Part shown: positions 26,301 to 41,300 of the stretch, piece by piece
Position numbering within the stretch: the first letter of the stretch is position 1
Layout of the letters: each line of letters begins with the position of its first letter
Program-made: the position numbers and the translations under genes
The notes under the pieces: generated by a model
Database searches by the model: none
What the model was told of the DNA's origin: nothing
What the model saw: the letters and a program-made list of their open reading frames with translations, nothing else
NCBI GenBank assembly: GCA_003344405.1
Contig: NOWV01000110.1
Span: 1 to 64,000, forward strand
Source of the DNA: Trichoplax sp. H2
Lineage: Eukaryota; Placozoa; Uniplacotomia; Trichoplacea
DNA length: 64,000 nt
Direction: 5' to 3'

Positions 26301-29300
26301 CCAATTATTCCATGACATTTAGATGTTTAAACGATAATCCTATTCCTAATCTATCAATGAGAGTCTTCAAACCAGTGCCAAGTTTAAAATACCTGTATGT
26401 TGCAACAATTGTTTTATTTTAATTATCAATAAATCGATAGCTTAGGAAAATAGAAAGAAAAGACAGCCAAAATAATCCATTTTATAATTTAAAAAGATAT
26501 AGCAAATTTCAATAGTGTATCACTCCTGCTATACTAATCTTTACAAATAATTATGATACTGTTACTAAATCGCAGTTTTTTAAGTGATCTAAGCGCATAA
26601 TTGTTTAGCTATTTTCAGTAAATAACTATTTCTGTAGGGTTAGATGACTTCAGTATTTCTTATTCGGTTTCAATGTCTTCAATAGGAGTATTGCATCGGC
26701 ATATTTGAAAGAATTGAGCTGTACATCCCTACATGCGCCTGGCTTACTGCAACTGTATGTGTAATAGCTTGATAAATATCTAAATTTTTCGATGTATATT
26801 CTAATTAAAGAATTTAAGATGTCTATATTACTGTCACGACTTAACTCTTATTAACAGCTTTAAAATAGATTTAAAGTTACCGTAGTTTCTTTGTTCACTC
26901 CTAATATTAATTATGTGTGACTTACTTGTACTGTAAATATAAATTTAATTATGGAGACATTGGCATTTAATCAGTCCTTATAAAGTGACTATGTTGCTAC
27001 CTGATTCATAAAAAATTAATACGCATGCAACTTTATATTAATACTGAGGCCATCTAAGTTCCAATAATCAAAAATTATTTAAAATCCGTAAAGTGCATGA
27101 AATGCCTAGTCAATCTTGGAATATGCGAAATAGCTGCCGAAATAGTTACTTTAGTAATACAGTAGTAGCAAGCTCTGCTCCATATATATCTCCGTGACAG
27201 TACTGATACTCATTAAGAAAAACTGAATAATTTTAAAATACTGGATTGCAGTGTGTCCGTCCGTAGACAAATCTTTTTAGTATAACCGATACTTTGCCTT
27301 TAAGTCCAAATTTCTATCATAAGAGATCGTATCATAATCTATTTGTCTCAATTACTATATAAGAATTTTATGACAGTACTAAAAAGATTCATTGTAGTAA
27401 TTTATGACCAAAGTGATATCTATTACAAATACTTATTAGCTCTAAATACTATGAACGTAAAATTTTCTAAATTTAGCTATTTCATCTTCTTAGCAGTTTT
27501 CACCTGTCACTTGCTTATTTTATAAAATCTAATTCAAGTTTTTCTGACCTTTGTTAGTCTAAATTACTTAAAAAATGAGCATGATCAGAAATCAAATTAT
27601 AACTTTTAGCTTTATTTGTAAACAAATCGAGTTGAATACGTTAAAAGAACATTATTAATTAAACATACAGTACATTTTTTTAGTGCAAAATTAATCAGTT
27701 TTTATATCTAATCCCACAATTGGAAAATTATCGGCAATTACCCAACCGTAGCGATGAGTTCTTGAGACTTACATGAAATCTGTTTGAAGATTCATTATAT
27801 TATTAGTTCACAAAGTAATAATTAAAACCTTATCGAAAACATTTAACAATCCTGATTCTTTTTTTAGGCATCTTTATAACTTAAAAATTCAAAGAATTGG
27901 ACATGGAACATTTAATAAATCAGGCTCCATAGTTCTTTTGTGAGTGTCGTAGCGTTGTACAATGTACTATCAAGATTAGAGTAGAAATATCGATGTTAGA
28001 ATAATTTTGTTGGCTTACCTTTATTTAGTGAGTTTCTAATTAAAATATATGATGCTTAAATATAGCACCAGCTTTTATGGCAGCGATATATAACACAACA
28101 TATAAACATACAATGAAATTAATAGTTAAATTGGGAATCGAGAATGATCTACTTACAATTCAAATCACTACGATTGTATGATACTTATATTGAATAGTAG
28201 ATTATCGTGAAAATATTCTGTGATAGGATATATCGTAATTTGACTACTTTGTATTAGTCATTAGACGTCTATATTCGTACATAGTGTTGTCTTTATTAGG
28301 TAGAAGTAAGTAAAATTAGATTTTGATTCATTGCAAGGTTCAATGTTAATATTCCTAACTAAGATGTCTGAACTATCGCAAAAGAGTATACTCGTGCTAA
28401 TGCGGTATACCGTATAATAAAATTAACTCTTAAAATTAGTATTTAAAGCAAAATACGAGGCGTTCAAGTCTGTGTAGTCTACTAGTATTGGAAAGGTGTT
28501 CTTGATGGAGTATGCATTACTCCCTGATACATGGTTCAGAGAGTCGACTTATTGATCGTACATTACGTTACCTTACCTTGTTGCAATGCTGTTTAGTACC
28601 AGTGAAATAATAAATAATCATTAAATTAGTAAAAATATCAAAGCTAACCTAATTACTTAAGAGATGTCAAAATCATTTGTATTTACATAAGATTTTCTGT
28701 TAAATTCCATCAGAGATCTGATGAGGAACCAGATTCGATCCATTGCTCCGCGTACATTTGATGGTTTAAATAGTTTAAAGATGTTGTAAGCATTATCAAT
28801 CAGCTCTAAATTAAATATAAATATCTGCGGTTTTGTTAATTCAAAAATATAGCGAATAATTACTTTTTATATTTCTTGTGGGTATTGTGTCAATCAACAA
28901 GTAGTATATCAGCTATATTTTTAACTTCGGCTTGATATAGACAAGGTTAAACTTATATCCATGTATTGGGATATTTAAAATTGCTTATTGATTTTTTATA
29001 CTTGCGTGATTCTTAATATTTTGATTATGTTCAATACAAAATATTGAAATACTAACGTTGTTTAATTTTTTAATAGATTTTTAGATTATAATCCGATCGC
29101 AATAATACCTTCGAAAATTTTATCAGCAATGCCCCTCCTTGAAACCTTGTAAATAATAATTTAAATTATTAACTGTTTAATCTTAATGTAATTTCAGAAT
29201 TAAATTTCCTTTCTATCAACATTCACGATTTAGTACCAGTTCAAAAACTATGGGTCTTTCAATGGAAAGGCATGCTTTCCGAAAGCAATATTATTTGAAA

Positions 29301-32300
29301 GAGATGTAAGCTTTGCTTTTAGATTTTTTAATTAAGTATATTCGCGGTTATCTAAGGAAATACCGGAATTTCTAATTGCAAAGTGTCCATGTCGAGTATA
29401 GTAATTAATAAGAAATGTGAGTAATATTAGCTCATTGCTGCAAATAAACACTTTTCAGCCGGAAATTTCGGCTTCTTTGGTATTAGCATTCCGTTTGCAT
29501 ACACGATATTAGGACCTTGCAGTAATTTGAAATGTTACAAAAAATTTAATATAAATTAAGAATATTAAAATTGAATATATTAAATTCAGTTGTGATACAG
29601 CAACTATGAAATGAGGCATAACTACGAATCTGAAAGTTCACACTAAAGAACTAACTAAACATGATAGTTTAATTGCATTGTTTAATGTTATTTCAATCCA
29701 ATAGATATTTAGGCTTTTCAAATTATCGAAGTATTGGGTGTGAAACCTTTTCTCAATTACCCAGAATTAGCCTTTTGTAAGAAATCTTTTATTCGGTCTA
29801 ATTATAGATAATATTATAAAACTGAATCCTAATTCAATTTATTTAGATACCTAAATTCGGGTATAATATCTCATATTTGCGATGAAGCATTTAGGGACCT
29901 TAGGCACCTTTCTATCTTGTAATATGGCTAGTAAATGTTATGCAAACATATTAGCGAGACCACTAACGTGATAAATTTGATTTCATACGGTAATCGATGC
30001 AATTCAAGTTTCTTACTGCTTGTCTTAAATATTAAACAGAAATTTAGGAAGCAATAGACTGAAGCATTTAAGCGAATACACTTTTTCTGGGCTCGCATCA
30101 TTAAAGATTTTGTAAGGAGATTATTTGGCTGTTATAGCATTCTTCGTTAGGATCAGACTATTAACCTTTTAAGTACTTTACAGTACTATGGCAACATAAC
30201 GTGACCATCACTGTTTTTTTTCGATTAATTAATCTAACCACTGTAATGAATTCATTATTTAATTAAATTATGGAAAGTAAAACACTTAACACCTCTTGCC
30301 ATGGACTACTAGATAAATGGAATATCTTGAATCGAGTGGTCCATGGCTACACAGTATCATTGGTGACTTTACATCGGTGAAAAGTGAACAAGGGAATCTT
30401 GAAGCTATCATCTTCGCCATTCACTTGTCCACTTTTTCTTTCGCTTCAGTTACAGTACTGAAAGACGGAGATCGTAATCTTCTCTGTCTCGATCGTGCCC
30501 GTAGTTGTAGTTCCCTCCTCTCTCTCTCTCTTTGATTTACTTAGGCCAATAAAGCTTCTTTTCTTCGGGAACAATTGTGTCTCTTGTCGACAGTCTAAAA
30601 CCCAGAACGTGAATGCAGTAATGTAGAACTACACGACAGCAGGTCTATTGTAGAGGTCTATTCCTTTCCGTGTTGAACGATCCGCTAACGTTGGTAACCG
30701 GTTGGAAACCAGTGATGCTATCAGTAGCAGCTGTTAACATCGCCACTAGTATCGTCGTATTTATTAACCTCCATAGTAGTCAAACGATTAAAGCCACGCT
30801 GCATAATAAGCGTTAACAGGACAGCACTAGTGCAAGTACTTGTGTACAGAACGCGAATGCTAAATCATACTACTGTACACTTCATGCTTTTACCAGTAAA
30901 GCAAAGCATCGCGATGCGTATACGAGCCCTTTATTTGTTTGCTATTCGTCAACTCCGTCGACTACTGCAAGTACTTCTGTACAGAACGCGAATGCTAAAT
31001 CATACTACACTCCTTGCTTTTACCAGTAAAGCAAAGCATCGAGATGAGCATGTGAGCGCTTTATTTGTTTGCTTTTCCTCCACTCCGTCGACTACTGCTT
31101 CTACTGTTGAGCACGAGCTGTGCCAGTTAGGATCGATTCAAGTTGCAACCAGTGTTTTAAATTGACAAAAATTTTTAATAATCGCACGTCGTTTAATTTA
31201 TAAAGCAAATTAATTTTTCAAACTATTACCCACTCTTCACCCAATAACACAAACTAAGTTTAAAATACTAAAATCTTAAAAATATTAGCAAAAGCAGATG
31301 TATTAATTAGTAAAAATTCAAAAAATTGGTTAATACTTTCAATACTGATCTTATGATACCGTAGTCTAATTTATTCATCGCCTCTATATAAGTCGTGGCG
31401 GATTTATTGCTTTCCGTAATACCTATAATTTTGCATAGGGAAAATGTAGTGCTATGAATCTTAAATTCATTTTCTACTGTTGCAGCATCTAACACCAAAT
31501 CATCTAGTGTAAAATTATCATTCAAATGTTACGCTAATCTATCAGATTGACCTAATACTACTGCAATTGAATTATTCTTTTATTAGGCGCCTTTTTGCTG
31601 ATATTTTAACTTTAACAATAATTATTGGTTGTAAAAATCTCGCTAAAATTTGAAACCTGAGCATTTATAAATGGGAATGATCTTTGCCGTTCCGCAGTTA
31701 TTTTAGGAATAATGGCTTTATTAAGAGAATATTATTTTAATTTTTCAAATATTTTTCCTTAAAATATAAATTACATTGTCAAGATTCCTAGAGATAGTCT
31801 ATACCGTTAAATTGATGTAAATATGAGTTCTCCAAAGCGTAAATGAACGTTTTATGTTTTTATACTGTATTATTTAAAAAATTACCATACATTTTAATTG
31901 CAAGCATTAATCTGAATATTAATGTAAGATTTAAACATAATCTTGCTTTTATTCTTTGCAGCATGCGCTAATATAAATTAAATTTAAAGTAAATTTGAGC
32001 TTAAGCTTATAATAATTGTTGGTCATTCTCTGTAGGAATTTACAATTGAATTTGCTCGAGCATTTACCAGCTAAAGTTTTCACTTCCGTTCCTGATCTAA
32101 GAATTCTGTAGGCGCTTTCATATTTCCGATACACCTTGTGCTTCATGTAGTCAGTAACATCTTCTAAGCTATTGCAATTTTGAAATTTCTTACTACCTTA
32201 AATCTGTTTACTGTAACTGACAGTACACCAGGAGTAAATAAAAATCAGACTTAACTTATCAAATAAAGCTTTCATGTTTCAGGTCGATTTGATCTACAAA

Positions 32301-35300
32301 AGTAACTGTCTTTCAAATTGTAGATTTATACATAGAAATAATTTTAAAACCATTGATGAAAATATCTGCGATGGTCCTAAATATTTACATTGGATGTGAG
32401 TATGTCGTATTGACAATACCAGTTTGGACTGGCTGATGTATAATAATTGACTTTAAGTTTCCAGACTTTTAAACAAATTCGATTTTAATTTTTGTGTAGG
32501 TAATGCCTAATGTATTTTAATTTAGCGATATTTATATAAATAAATACAGCATATAATGATTTTAGCGTATCTCATATAAACTAGTTATGTTATCACCGCT
32601 CATCAAATTCCTAAATTGTAGAAAATTTGAACATTCTTAGATTTTATACAAGATGGTCTAAATACAGCTCTACTTTAACAAAATGCGTACAAGCACTAGA
32701 AAAGATATTTAGAAATAACAATTGAATTACCTAATGTTGCCTATTTGTGTACTTACCGTTGCTTCTGCAGTCTCGAGCAGTATAGCTGTCATAGCAATAT
32801 ACTACATTATTTCACAATTATTCAAGTTATAGTTATCAATATTTACCGGCCATGTACTGCGAAGGATCATTTACAAAAAATGTTATTGTAGCAGCGACAA
32901 TATTTATGTAGATATTGTTTCCGACCAGTTACAGTACGATGAACTATTTATATACTAACGTAGAAGTTGTGCATCTATCTTTACTTTTAGCATTAAATAA
33001 TGATTCGGCACCTAACGAGCTGTATACCGTCATCTGCACTTTAAAATAGAATCTACATTTATAGTCTATTTTCTACAAATTACTAAATACGCCTGACGAT
33101 ATAATATCGTAAGCTTAGGTACCATACATCGAAATAGCCATGACTATTAATTTACAATTCAATACGACGTCACATCACAATTGGCTTTAATTTTATAAAT
33201 ATTCATTATAAAATAATCTTTGCAAACAGATTTACATACTAATTTTTATTACAGAGCCCTGTTTGCTAATCAAATAGAATCACTTAATGTCCAAGCTTTA
33301 AAGGGTTGCTCCAAAACTATACAAAATTTGTAAGAAATTTATAAAACATGACTCTTTCATTATATACTAATTGAAATAGGTATCATACATCTGATTAAAT
33401 ATAACAATTGATCAATCTTACGGTACGATAATGAGCTAATAAGCAATCAAAATATTACGACTTAACTTTAAACCAAATAAACTTAGAGATTTAGATGCCA
33501 ATATAATCCGGTATATCAATACATCAGATTTTTCAATTTTTCCTAAATTGAAAAAACTGTAAGTCAATTATCGTAAGTTACCAAGAAATTTAATTTAAAT
33601 TACTATTGTTTTCATGCAATATATACGTCATACTATAGACGCTTATATTTGATTGCATGACATAAACCGTTAACTTTCGCTTTAAAGGCACTGACTTTTG
33701 CTCCTGATTAATATCGTGTAGTACTTCTTATATTAAGATCTTAAAACTTTACTCGAATGATCGATAGTTACTCAGTAACTATAATAAAGAATTAAAGATG
33801 GATTCCTTAATGATCTATCTTATAAAAATATAGTAGATGAACATAAACAGTAGCATCGAAAGAATTGATAATTTTTTAAATCTTGTTAAAACATGAAGCT
33901 GCCATCTTTTCTTCATTAATTTCGAAGGTTTTGTATAAAACACTACATAAAATTTTCGAATTGCTTTTTATAATACACTAAAATGTACTGTAAGGTTGTG
34001 CTGGTTTGCAGAATTAGCATGTAATACGATAATTTTCCTTTTGATATACTGCATCCTATGCAGAAATTTTGTACGGTTGCAAAGTCAGTAACCGTCTAAT
34101 TTTAAGGATGGGTATATAATGGCTTTTATAGCCTAATAACCAATACACGTTAATATGATTACAATATCTAATTATACTGCAGGTAATTCTAATATGCTGC
34201 ACAGTATTACTATAAAATTTGAACTACAAAATACAGATTACAGTTCGTGTAAGATGCAACATGCCTTAACATAATTCTTACTATCTAACGAAGAATTAGT
34301 TTCAGTCACAATTAAATAACCAGTTATTGTAAGTAATTTTACTTCTTCGGCAAGCAATAAAATTCTGATATAATAACATTGCTATAAGTTTTCAACAATA
34401 TCATTTTTTGATAACGATAGTCGTTTCTTCTAAATTTACCTTTAAGACATTTTAAATATTGTTAGATGGATTTTAACGGTAGCTGTAGGCATTTTAATTT
34501 TTACTATTTTAGAAATATTGTGAGTTGGCAAGCTCAATCCTTTATTATTTATGTGATTATAGATGATAAAATGCCAGGATATAGTTCAACCTTAGTAGGT
34601 TTTCCTTTGTTTCTCATTGACTAATTAAATATCTTGTCATAACTATGCCGTTATAGAAACTTAGGTTTTAATCCAATCGAAAAATTAGAATCTGCGCCGA
34701 ATGTAAAATCTTTATATGAGTTTGAAACCTTGTAAGAGACTAAGATAAATAATGATATTATTATTAGCTAAAATTTAAAGTGAACCTTGATTTTTCGTGT
34801 TCTAATCTATCGTGCGGTACTATGGAAATCCGGATAAGGAAGTAATGTTGCACCTGCCCTTTATTGAGATTGATCAATTTGCTAAATTGCGTATAAAAGT
34901 AGTATAATCTGATAAAATAGACTTGCACATGCTTAGTTTGTGAGGAGCTAGCAAAGTATGGCATCACTAAATCAATCCTGGCAATTTTTACTAGTGTTGT
35001 TCACGTTTATATCTATAGAATGAAAGAGAAATTATAATAGAATCGATCGATTATTAGTGTTTCGCTGATGTTTTTTGCCATGTATTTGGATTGTACTGTA
35101 ACTGTAATCTACTCTTAAACATAGACATTTTGTATTGCTATTAAATACAGACACATTTACAGTCTGTTCGCTCTACATTCAAATATGGCTTACTACATTT
35201 AGTTATTACAGTCCTCGCTATTTTCTACAATCAACTGCTATTCTATAACCTGTTATGGTATATGTTGTATCTAATCCTACAATCATGTTCTCTGCATGTG

Positions 35301-38300
35301 TTCTAATGCCATAGCTATAAATACCGCCGTTTTCTACCTTAGATTTGTTAAGTGGCATTATTAGTCACAGTTAGTATTCACACTTTACTCATGGCAGCTA
35401 CCACGCTGATCTACCGCCATTATCACATTGTACCTAAGTACTATCTACAATAAAGTATCCTCTTTTCTTAACCTCCTTGATCAATTCTCTGCATGGCAAC
35501 TAAAATTATTATCTGACTCTTCGAATCCTCTATCACATTTTTAATAGACTACTGAAAGAAAATCCTAATAGCAACTTAAATGGAGGGGCACTGAATATTT
35601 TTAATCGAGCGGTTCGCGTGTAAGACATTCTATATGCTCAATTATAGGTGGTATCTAGAAATTAAAAATAGAATATATTACTGATTCACTACCATTTTAT
35701 TAATCATTTATGGCAATAGAGAATCATCAGTATTGGATTTTAATAACAGTAAATGGACTACAATAGCAAAATATGCAAATTTACGCACCTTGTAAGTGTA
35801 GAGTTTGCCTTTTATCTGTAATGAATTTATTTCTAGTTGTAAGAGATTTGCTTTGATGTTAAATTTCGCAGTTAATTAGCCATTTTTGGAACTAATATTT
35901 TCCTTTAAATTGTCTAGGATCATGTTTGGGTGTCGCATTCCACGAAGTTATACGTTCTCTTATCATTTAAAGTTACAATACCTGTAAAAGAATAGAAATG
36001 ATACTCTAAAACTTTATAGATAATTGAACTTAGAATTAAAGCGTTATCATTAAACTAGAATTGCATAATAACCGCGTTTAATTTTTGCTTGTTCAGGAAT
36101 TTGAATAACCTGCAACGTAGTATAGATTCGTTACATAGAGACCTATTTTATGGATTATATAGTTTAAAATATTTGTAAGTGTAGCAGTAACAGAAAAAGT
36201 TTTTTCAGATAATTGTATTTAGGGACATTAATCTTATTGATCTATTATATTAAAAAGGTATCAACATTTCGCTAATTGATTTTATGTTCTGATAGAACTG
36301 CAACTGATAATAGATTTCTCGCAGTCAGAAATGATAGCTTTCCTCTATTACTATCGCTAAAGTACCTGTAAGTTAAAATTTGAGAGCTAAAGATTAATAT
36401 TCTGCTATTAATGTGCCGCAGTTTTTTTAGATTATAATCTTGGTATTAGATGTGATGATTACGTGCGAAATTCACTAATAACAAACATCGATCACAAAGT
36501 TTTGATTGAAAATTTTCTAGGTATTTAGATTTCAACCTCATTAGTTCAATCCAGGACAACAGTTTTAGCTCATTGCCCTTTTTAATTAATTTGTAAGTTT
36601 TGATCCATAAATTTTAACTGGTAATGTAACAATTCGAGAAAAATTTAATTGGTATTAAGGTAAACTTTGGTCTAATCTAACTCCGCTAATAATGATTTAC
36701 TAAATTTACGGATAGTATGTGAATAAGCTCACAAGTGAAAGATTATTCTACCCATGAATCAAAGAATAACACGCTTATCGTAAAAATGCCCAGTATTTTG
36801 ATATTTTATTCTAAATCTGAAAAATTATTTCCAGATCAATATCATTCAATAAGTTATACACTATCACCAAAAAGGCATTTCTATTTTTATCAAATTTAAA
36901 TTCTTTGTAAGTCTACACATGTATTAAAACTTTTAATTTACACCATAATAAGTGATTAGAGTTAATACGCCCAAAATTATTCTATATGATGCAATTTCAA
37001 TTATAGAAATTTAACTGGAAATTTGATCACGAGCATTGAAGAATTTGCATTTCAAGATCTAGTTCAATTACGAATTCTGTAAATTTCTTTTGAAGATAAT
37101 GACTGCTTTAATTAAGTATAGGAGTGACGTACAGTTTCAAAATAATCTATTTTTCATTCGAAGTAATGATATTGCCTTAATGACTTCAATAATGCACTAC
37201 TACTAGTCTCTTAAACAGCAATAAATTAAAAGCGCTTGGAACAAACACATTTAAGGGCCTAAAGAATTTACATGAACTGTAAGCACATTCTTCATTACAG
37301 CTTTCTTTCTGCGTACATGTATGTTAGCTTTATAAAGAAGTTATGAAGTTTAATTACACTGTCGCATAATTTCTTATAGTTTCCTTCATTTAAATTAAAG
37401 TTCTTAATAAAGTGTAATCGCGGCTAGTCTTTATGTTAATAGATCTCATCGTAATAACCCAAGAATATTTCTAATATTTCATGCAAATTACTCCACCAGT
37501 ATAGATATCACGGTGGTTGCTATATTTTTAAGTTATATAGTCTCAAATTGAATATTTTACAAATTTTATTTTGTTTGAATTGAGGAGGACTTCCTATTAG
37601 CCAGTTTAGACTTCAGGAAAATTTTCTGCCTGGTTTTATGACGCTTTTACAATTAACGTATTTCAAAAATATTTGTCTTAGTCATTTGAGAGCAAATCAA
37701 CTAGAACATGTGAATTTGATGAGCTTCAAGGCCATACCAAGTTTATATAAATTGTAAGTATATCATTTACATAAGTCAAATGCATAAATACAGCAGCTAA
37801 CAGTAATGAGAAACAAAGAGTATAAAGGTTGTTTGCTAACTGAAGAGGAAACTATCAGCGCTGACAATGTTTTGTTAATTGAAGATTTTCGCCAATTACA
37901 CTAGACTCAACGTTTAAATTTATTCTTACGGCCGTAATTTATGTCCATTAATGTAATGTAGGAAATGCTTCTTATAGTAGTAGGGTTAAATAAAGATACG
38001 AGTTTTTCACAAGAATCTGTCCTCTTACCTATCGCAGTTTTAGTAATCTTATTCTATACTGCACTCACACTTGTTTAAGTATGCATAGAACAAGCGAAGA
38101 TTACCAGTAACAAGATCAAAAACAGATTTCCAAAATCTCTAACATACTTGCAGACTAGTTAATTTGTTTACCCTGACCTAAAAATGGGTAGATTTATCAT
38201 TCTTCTGATATTACCAACTGTAGTGCTGCACTCATATTCGATTGTGTTAATAACTATATTTGATATAGTTAGGTTACTCTGAATAGATATTATCATGAAG

Positions 38301-41300
38301 CTGTAATGTAACTTAGTATTGTAATTGTACAGTAGACTGTTAGCTATGTTTCGTATAATGTACGGTAGATATTTATCCTAAGAGATATTTGATAGCTATA
38401 ACTATAGACTGTAGTGGTAGAGACTCTATACTAGAGTACAGATGACTATATACGGTAAGTTGTTGAGTTACTAATAAGGCTATAGGTAAAAATAGAACTG
38501 TAAATCATATATTAGGATATGGTTAATTCATTGTACTTTGGCTAGTGTGAATAATGTCTACGTAAGTACTGTAGTCATATCCATATCGGATTAATGATGG
38601 TCCGCAGTAGAATAGTCTTACTAAGAATAATTTAACTATGTGTAAAATAAGGTAAAAGGTTGCCATGCGGATTGTAGCTGCAAATGCTACGAAAAGTATA
38701 AAAGCATGCAGCCTTAGATTATTCAGTTACTTCGTTGTAGAAGTCTTTAGAAGTAGTATTCGGCTAGAGTAGAGCTGTGTGTAGTTAATCTTTGTATAAG
38801 ATTCAATAAAGTCCTTAATTTTCTAAAATTTGGAATTTCGTGACTGGTATATATTACAGAAGCTTATATTAGATGATTGCTAACTACTATATAGAAATTG
38901 TTGATGACTAATATTAGCCAGTTGACTAATTATGGTACAAGATTATGTAGCTAGAAACACTGTAGTTGATTTGGATTGTAGAAGATAATGATGCACTATT
39001 TGAGAAAAGTACTTTGTTAGATAGTCCATGTCTGATTGTAGATTAATCAAGTTATCATAAATAGATTTAATGAAATATATTTAAGAACTGCAGAGATTAG
39101 TTCAAGGGAAAAGAAATCTCACTTCGCTTTGAGCTCGGGATACTTTAGATTTTAGACTGGATTCTTGTAGCAATTAATTATTGCTCTACTATTCCTAAAA
39201 CCTTGTAATAAAAGCCCATTAGAACATATCATTTGACTAAGATAGTTATTGTGAGACATTTTTATTACATTTACACCAACCTTCAATTTATTTAGTTATA
39301 TTACTAGTCATAGCCTGGTCCAGGGTCTCAAGAAGTTTCCTTTCTATTTCATAATCGACTTACGAAACAATTTAATTTATTAGGCACTATTTATAGCTCT
39401 ATATTACATGCTGTGATACTTAATATATCATAGTTCAAGCAACTAACTATTTACCTCCCCCTCAACGCAGTGCTTCGATTAAGATAGTGAAGCAAATAAA
39501 TGGGTAGAAACATAGCCATCGAAAATAGTCGAATGCTCAGACGAACTGATAAGATTGAAACCTTGCGATAACAATCTGTCCTTTATTGATTAACTTAGAC
39601 TTTAATATACATCCTGCTTACTTATTTTGTAACAGTGCAATGTTTAAAGTAATTGCTTAAAAATTAACGACTGATACTTAATTATAAATTTGTTTAAGGA
39701 TTTCTTATATGTAAATATACGAGTAAACATCGAATTAGGATAGTAAAAAAAATTTTTGCATTTGCTATGAATCATAAATGATAGACGGAAAGTTTATTCC
39801 TAACTAAGTGCATTTAACTTTTACCGTTGAAAATTTTTTTAAGAAACCTAATATCGAACCAAATAAATAAATTTATTGTCAATGATGAAAATCAGCAATC
39901 TGCAGCGCTGCAGGCAGAGATAATGTAAGTTATTTCTTAAATAAAAATCATCAATATCACAATTATGACTGAGCTTAAGCTTTCGAAATATCGATAGTTT
40001 AATGTCAACTTTGCCCACATTTACATATTATATATTTTGGCTCTATAGTGAACTTGACGACAACAAATTTAACCCGGTATATTGGAAACAATTTCAATGT
40101 GACCGTTTACGAGAGATGTAAGTAAAAAGTTGAGTAGATTCATACTTCTCCAGTGTACGACAAGGTACTATACTTTCGTTGTATGAATAGAAGTAAAAAC
40201 TCATAAAACTAATCTTCCAACAAGCCGCTTATTATACTTGTAAGGAAGTTGTTAGTCTTACTTACAGTATCTCTCCGTAGTTAGTTGGAGTGACTAAGTA
40301 GCTAGTAAGTTAGTTGATCACTCACATCAGAATAGAGTAGACAGTGGGATTACTGCTGTGAGTGATAATAGTAAATATTGAAAATATGATACTAGGTTCT
40401 AAGAGAAGATTTGTTGATTTTGCTTTTTCGTTATGTGATCACAGAGATGGTTTCTAATATATGTTTATCGCAGATTAGCGGATTTGCTTAATTAAGCAAT
40501 AGCTTGATGTCACAAAACAGCTTTGCAACAAGATAACGTAATATACGGTCAATAAGTCAATTCCTTGAACCAAGTATCAAGGAACGATATCTGCACTATC
40601 AAAAACACTTTTGCTCTACTAGCAGACTACACAAAGACTTAGACGCCTCGTATTTTACGTTAAACACTAAGTTTGAGAATTCACTTTATTACACGATATA
40701 ATGCATTTATATACTATTCCTCAATAGTTCATGAGTCATAGTTAATACAATTAACATTGGAATCATTTACTGAATTAGATATTAATTTTAGCTACTGCTC
40801 CCTTAACGCAGACAACAGCATTTACGAACATAGACATGTAATGACTAATGCAGAATAGTCAGATTACGATATGTCCTATCATGGAACATTTCCATGATAA
40901 TTTACAATCTACCATAAGTAAATTACAATTACAATGATTCGAACTGTAAGTAGATGATTTACATTCCCTATTATAACTATTAATTTCAGTATGTGTATAA
41001 GTGTCACTGTCATAAAATGTCAGTGCTATATTAAAACATAGTATATCCAAATTAGAAGTTAACTAAATAAGGATAGTCTAACAGGATTATCCTAACATAG
41101 ATATGTCTACTATAATGCAGTATTTAACACTGTAACACTTGATCAGAATTTTAAATGAATGGTATCGCTTGCCTGCCTATAATATATTAAAATTATCTGT
41201 TTCATTTATTTGGCGTATTTGTTACGAAGCTAAGGTGCTAGCACTATAATCCTATCGGATATCAGCACAGTTTAAGGCATATATCGTTTCCTTTTCTAAC

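Noticed and set aside
29460-29540. Possible extra LRR exon after a good acceptor (cacttttcag)
   Set aside because: The open frame is in phase 1 rather than phase 2 and there is no good donor; at most a dead exon.
30317-31165. Two open frames in the GC-richer island
   Set aside because: The second encodes the same duplicated DNA unit twice; neither has a domain or splice context, so chance frames in a repeat are more likely.
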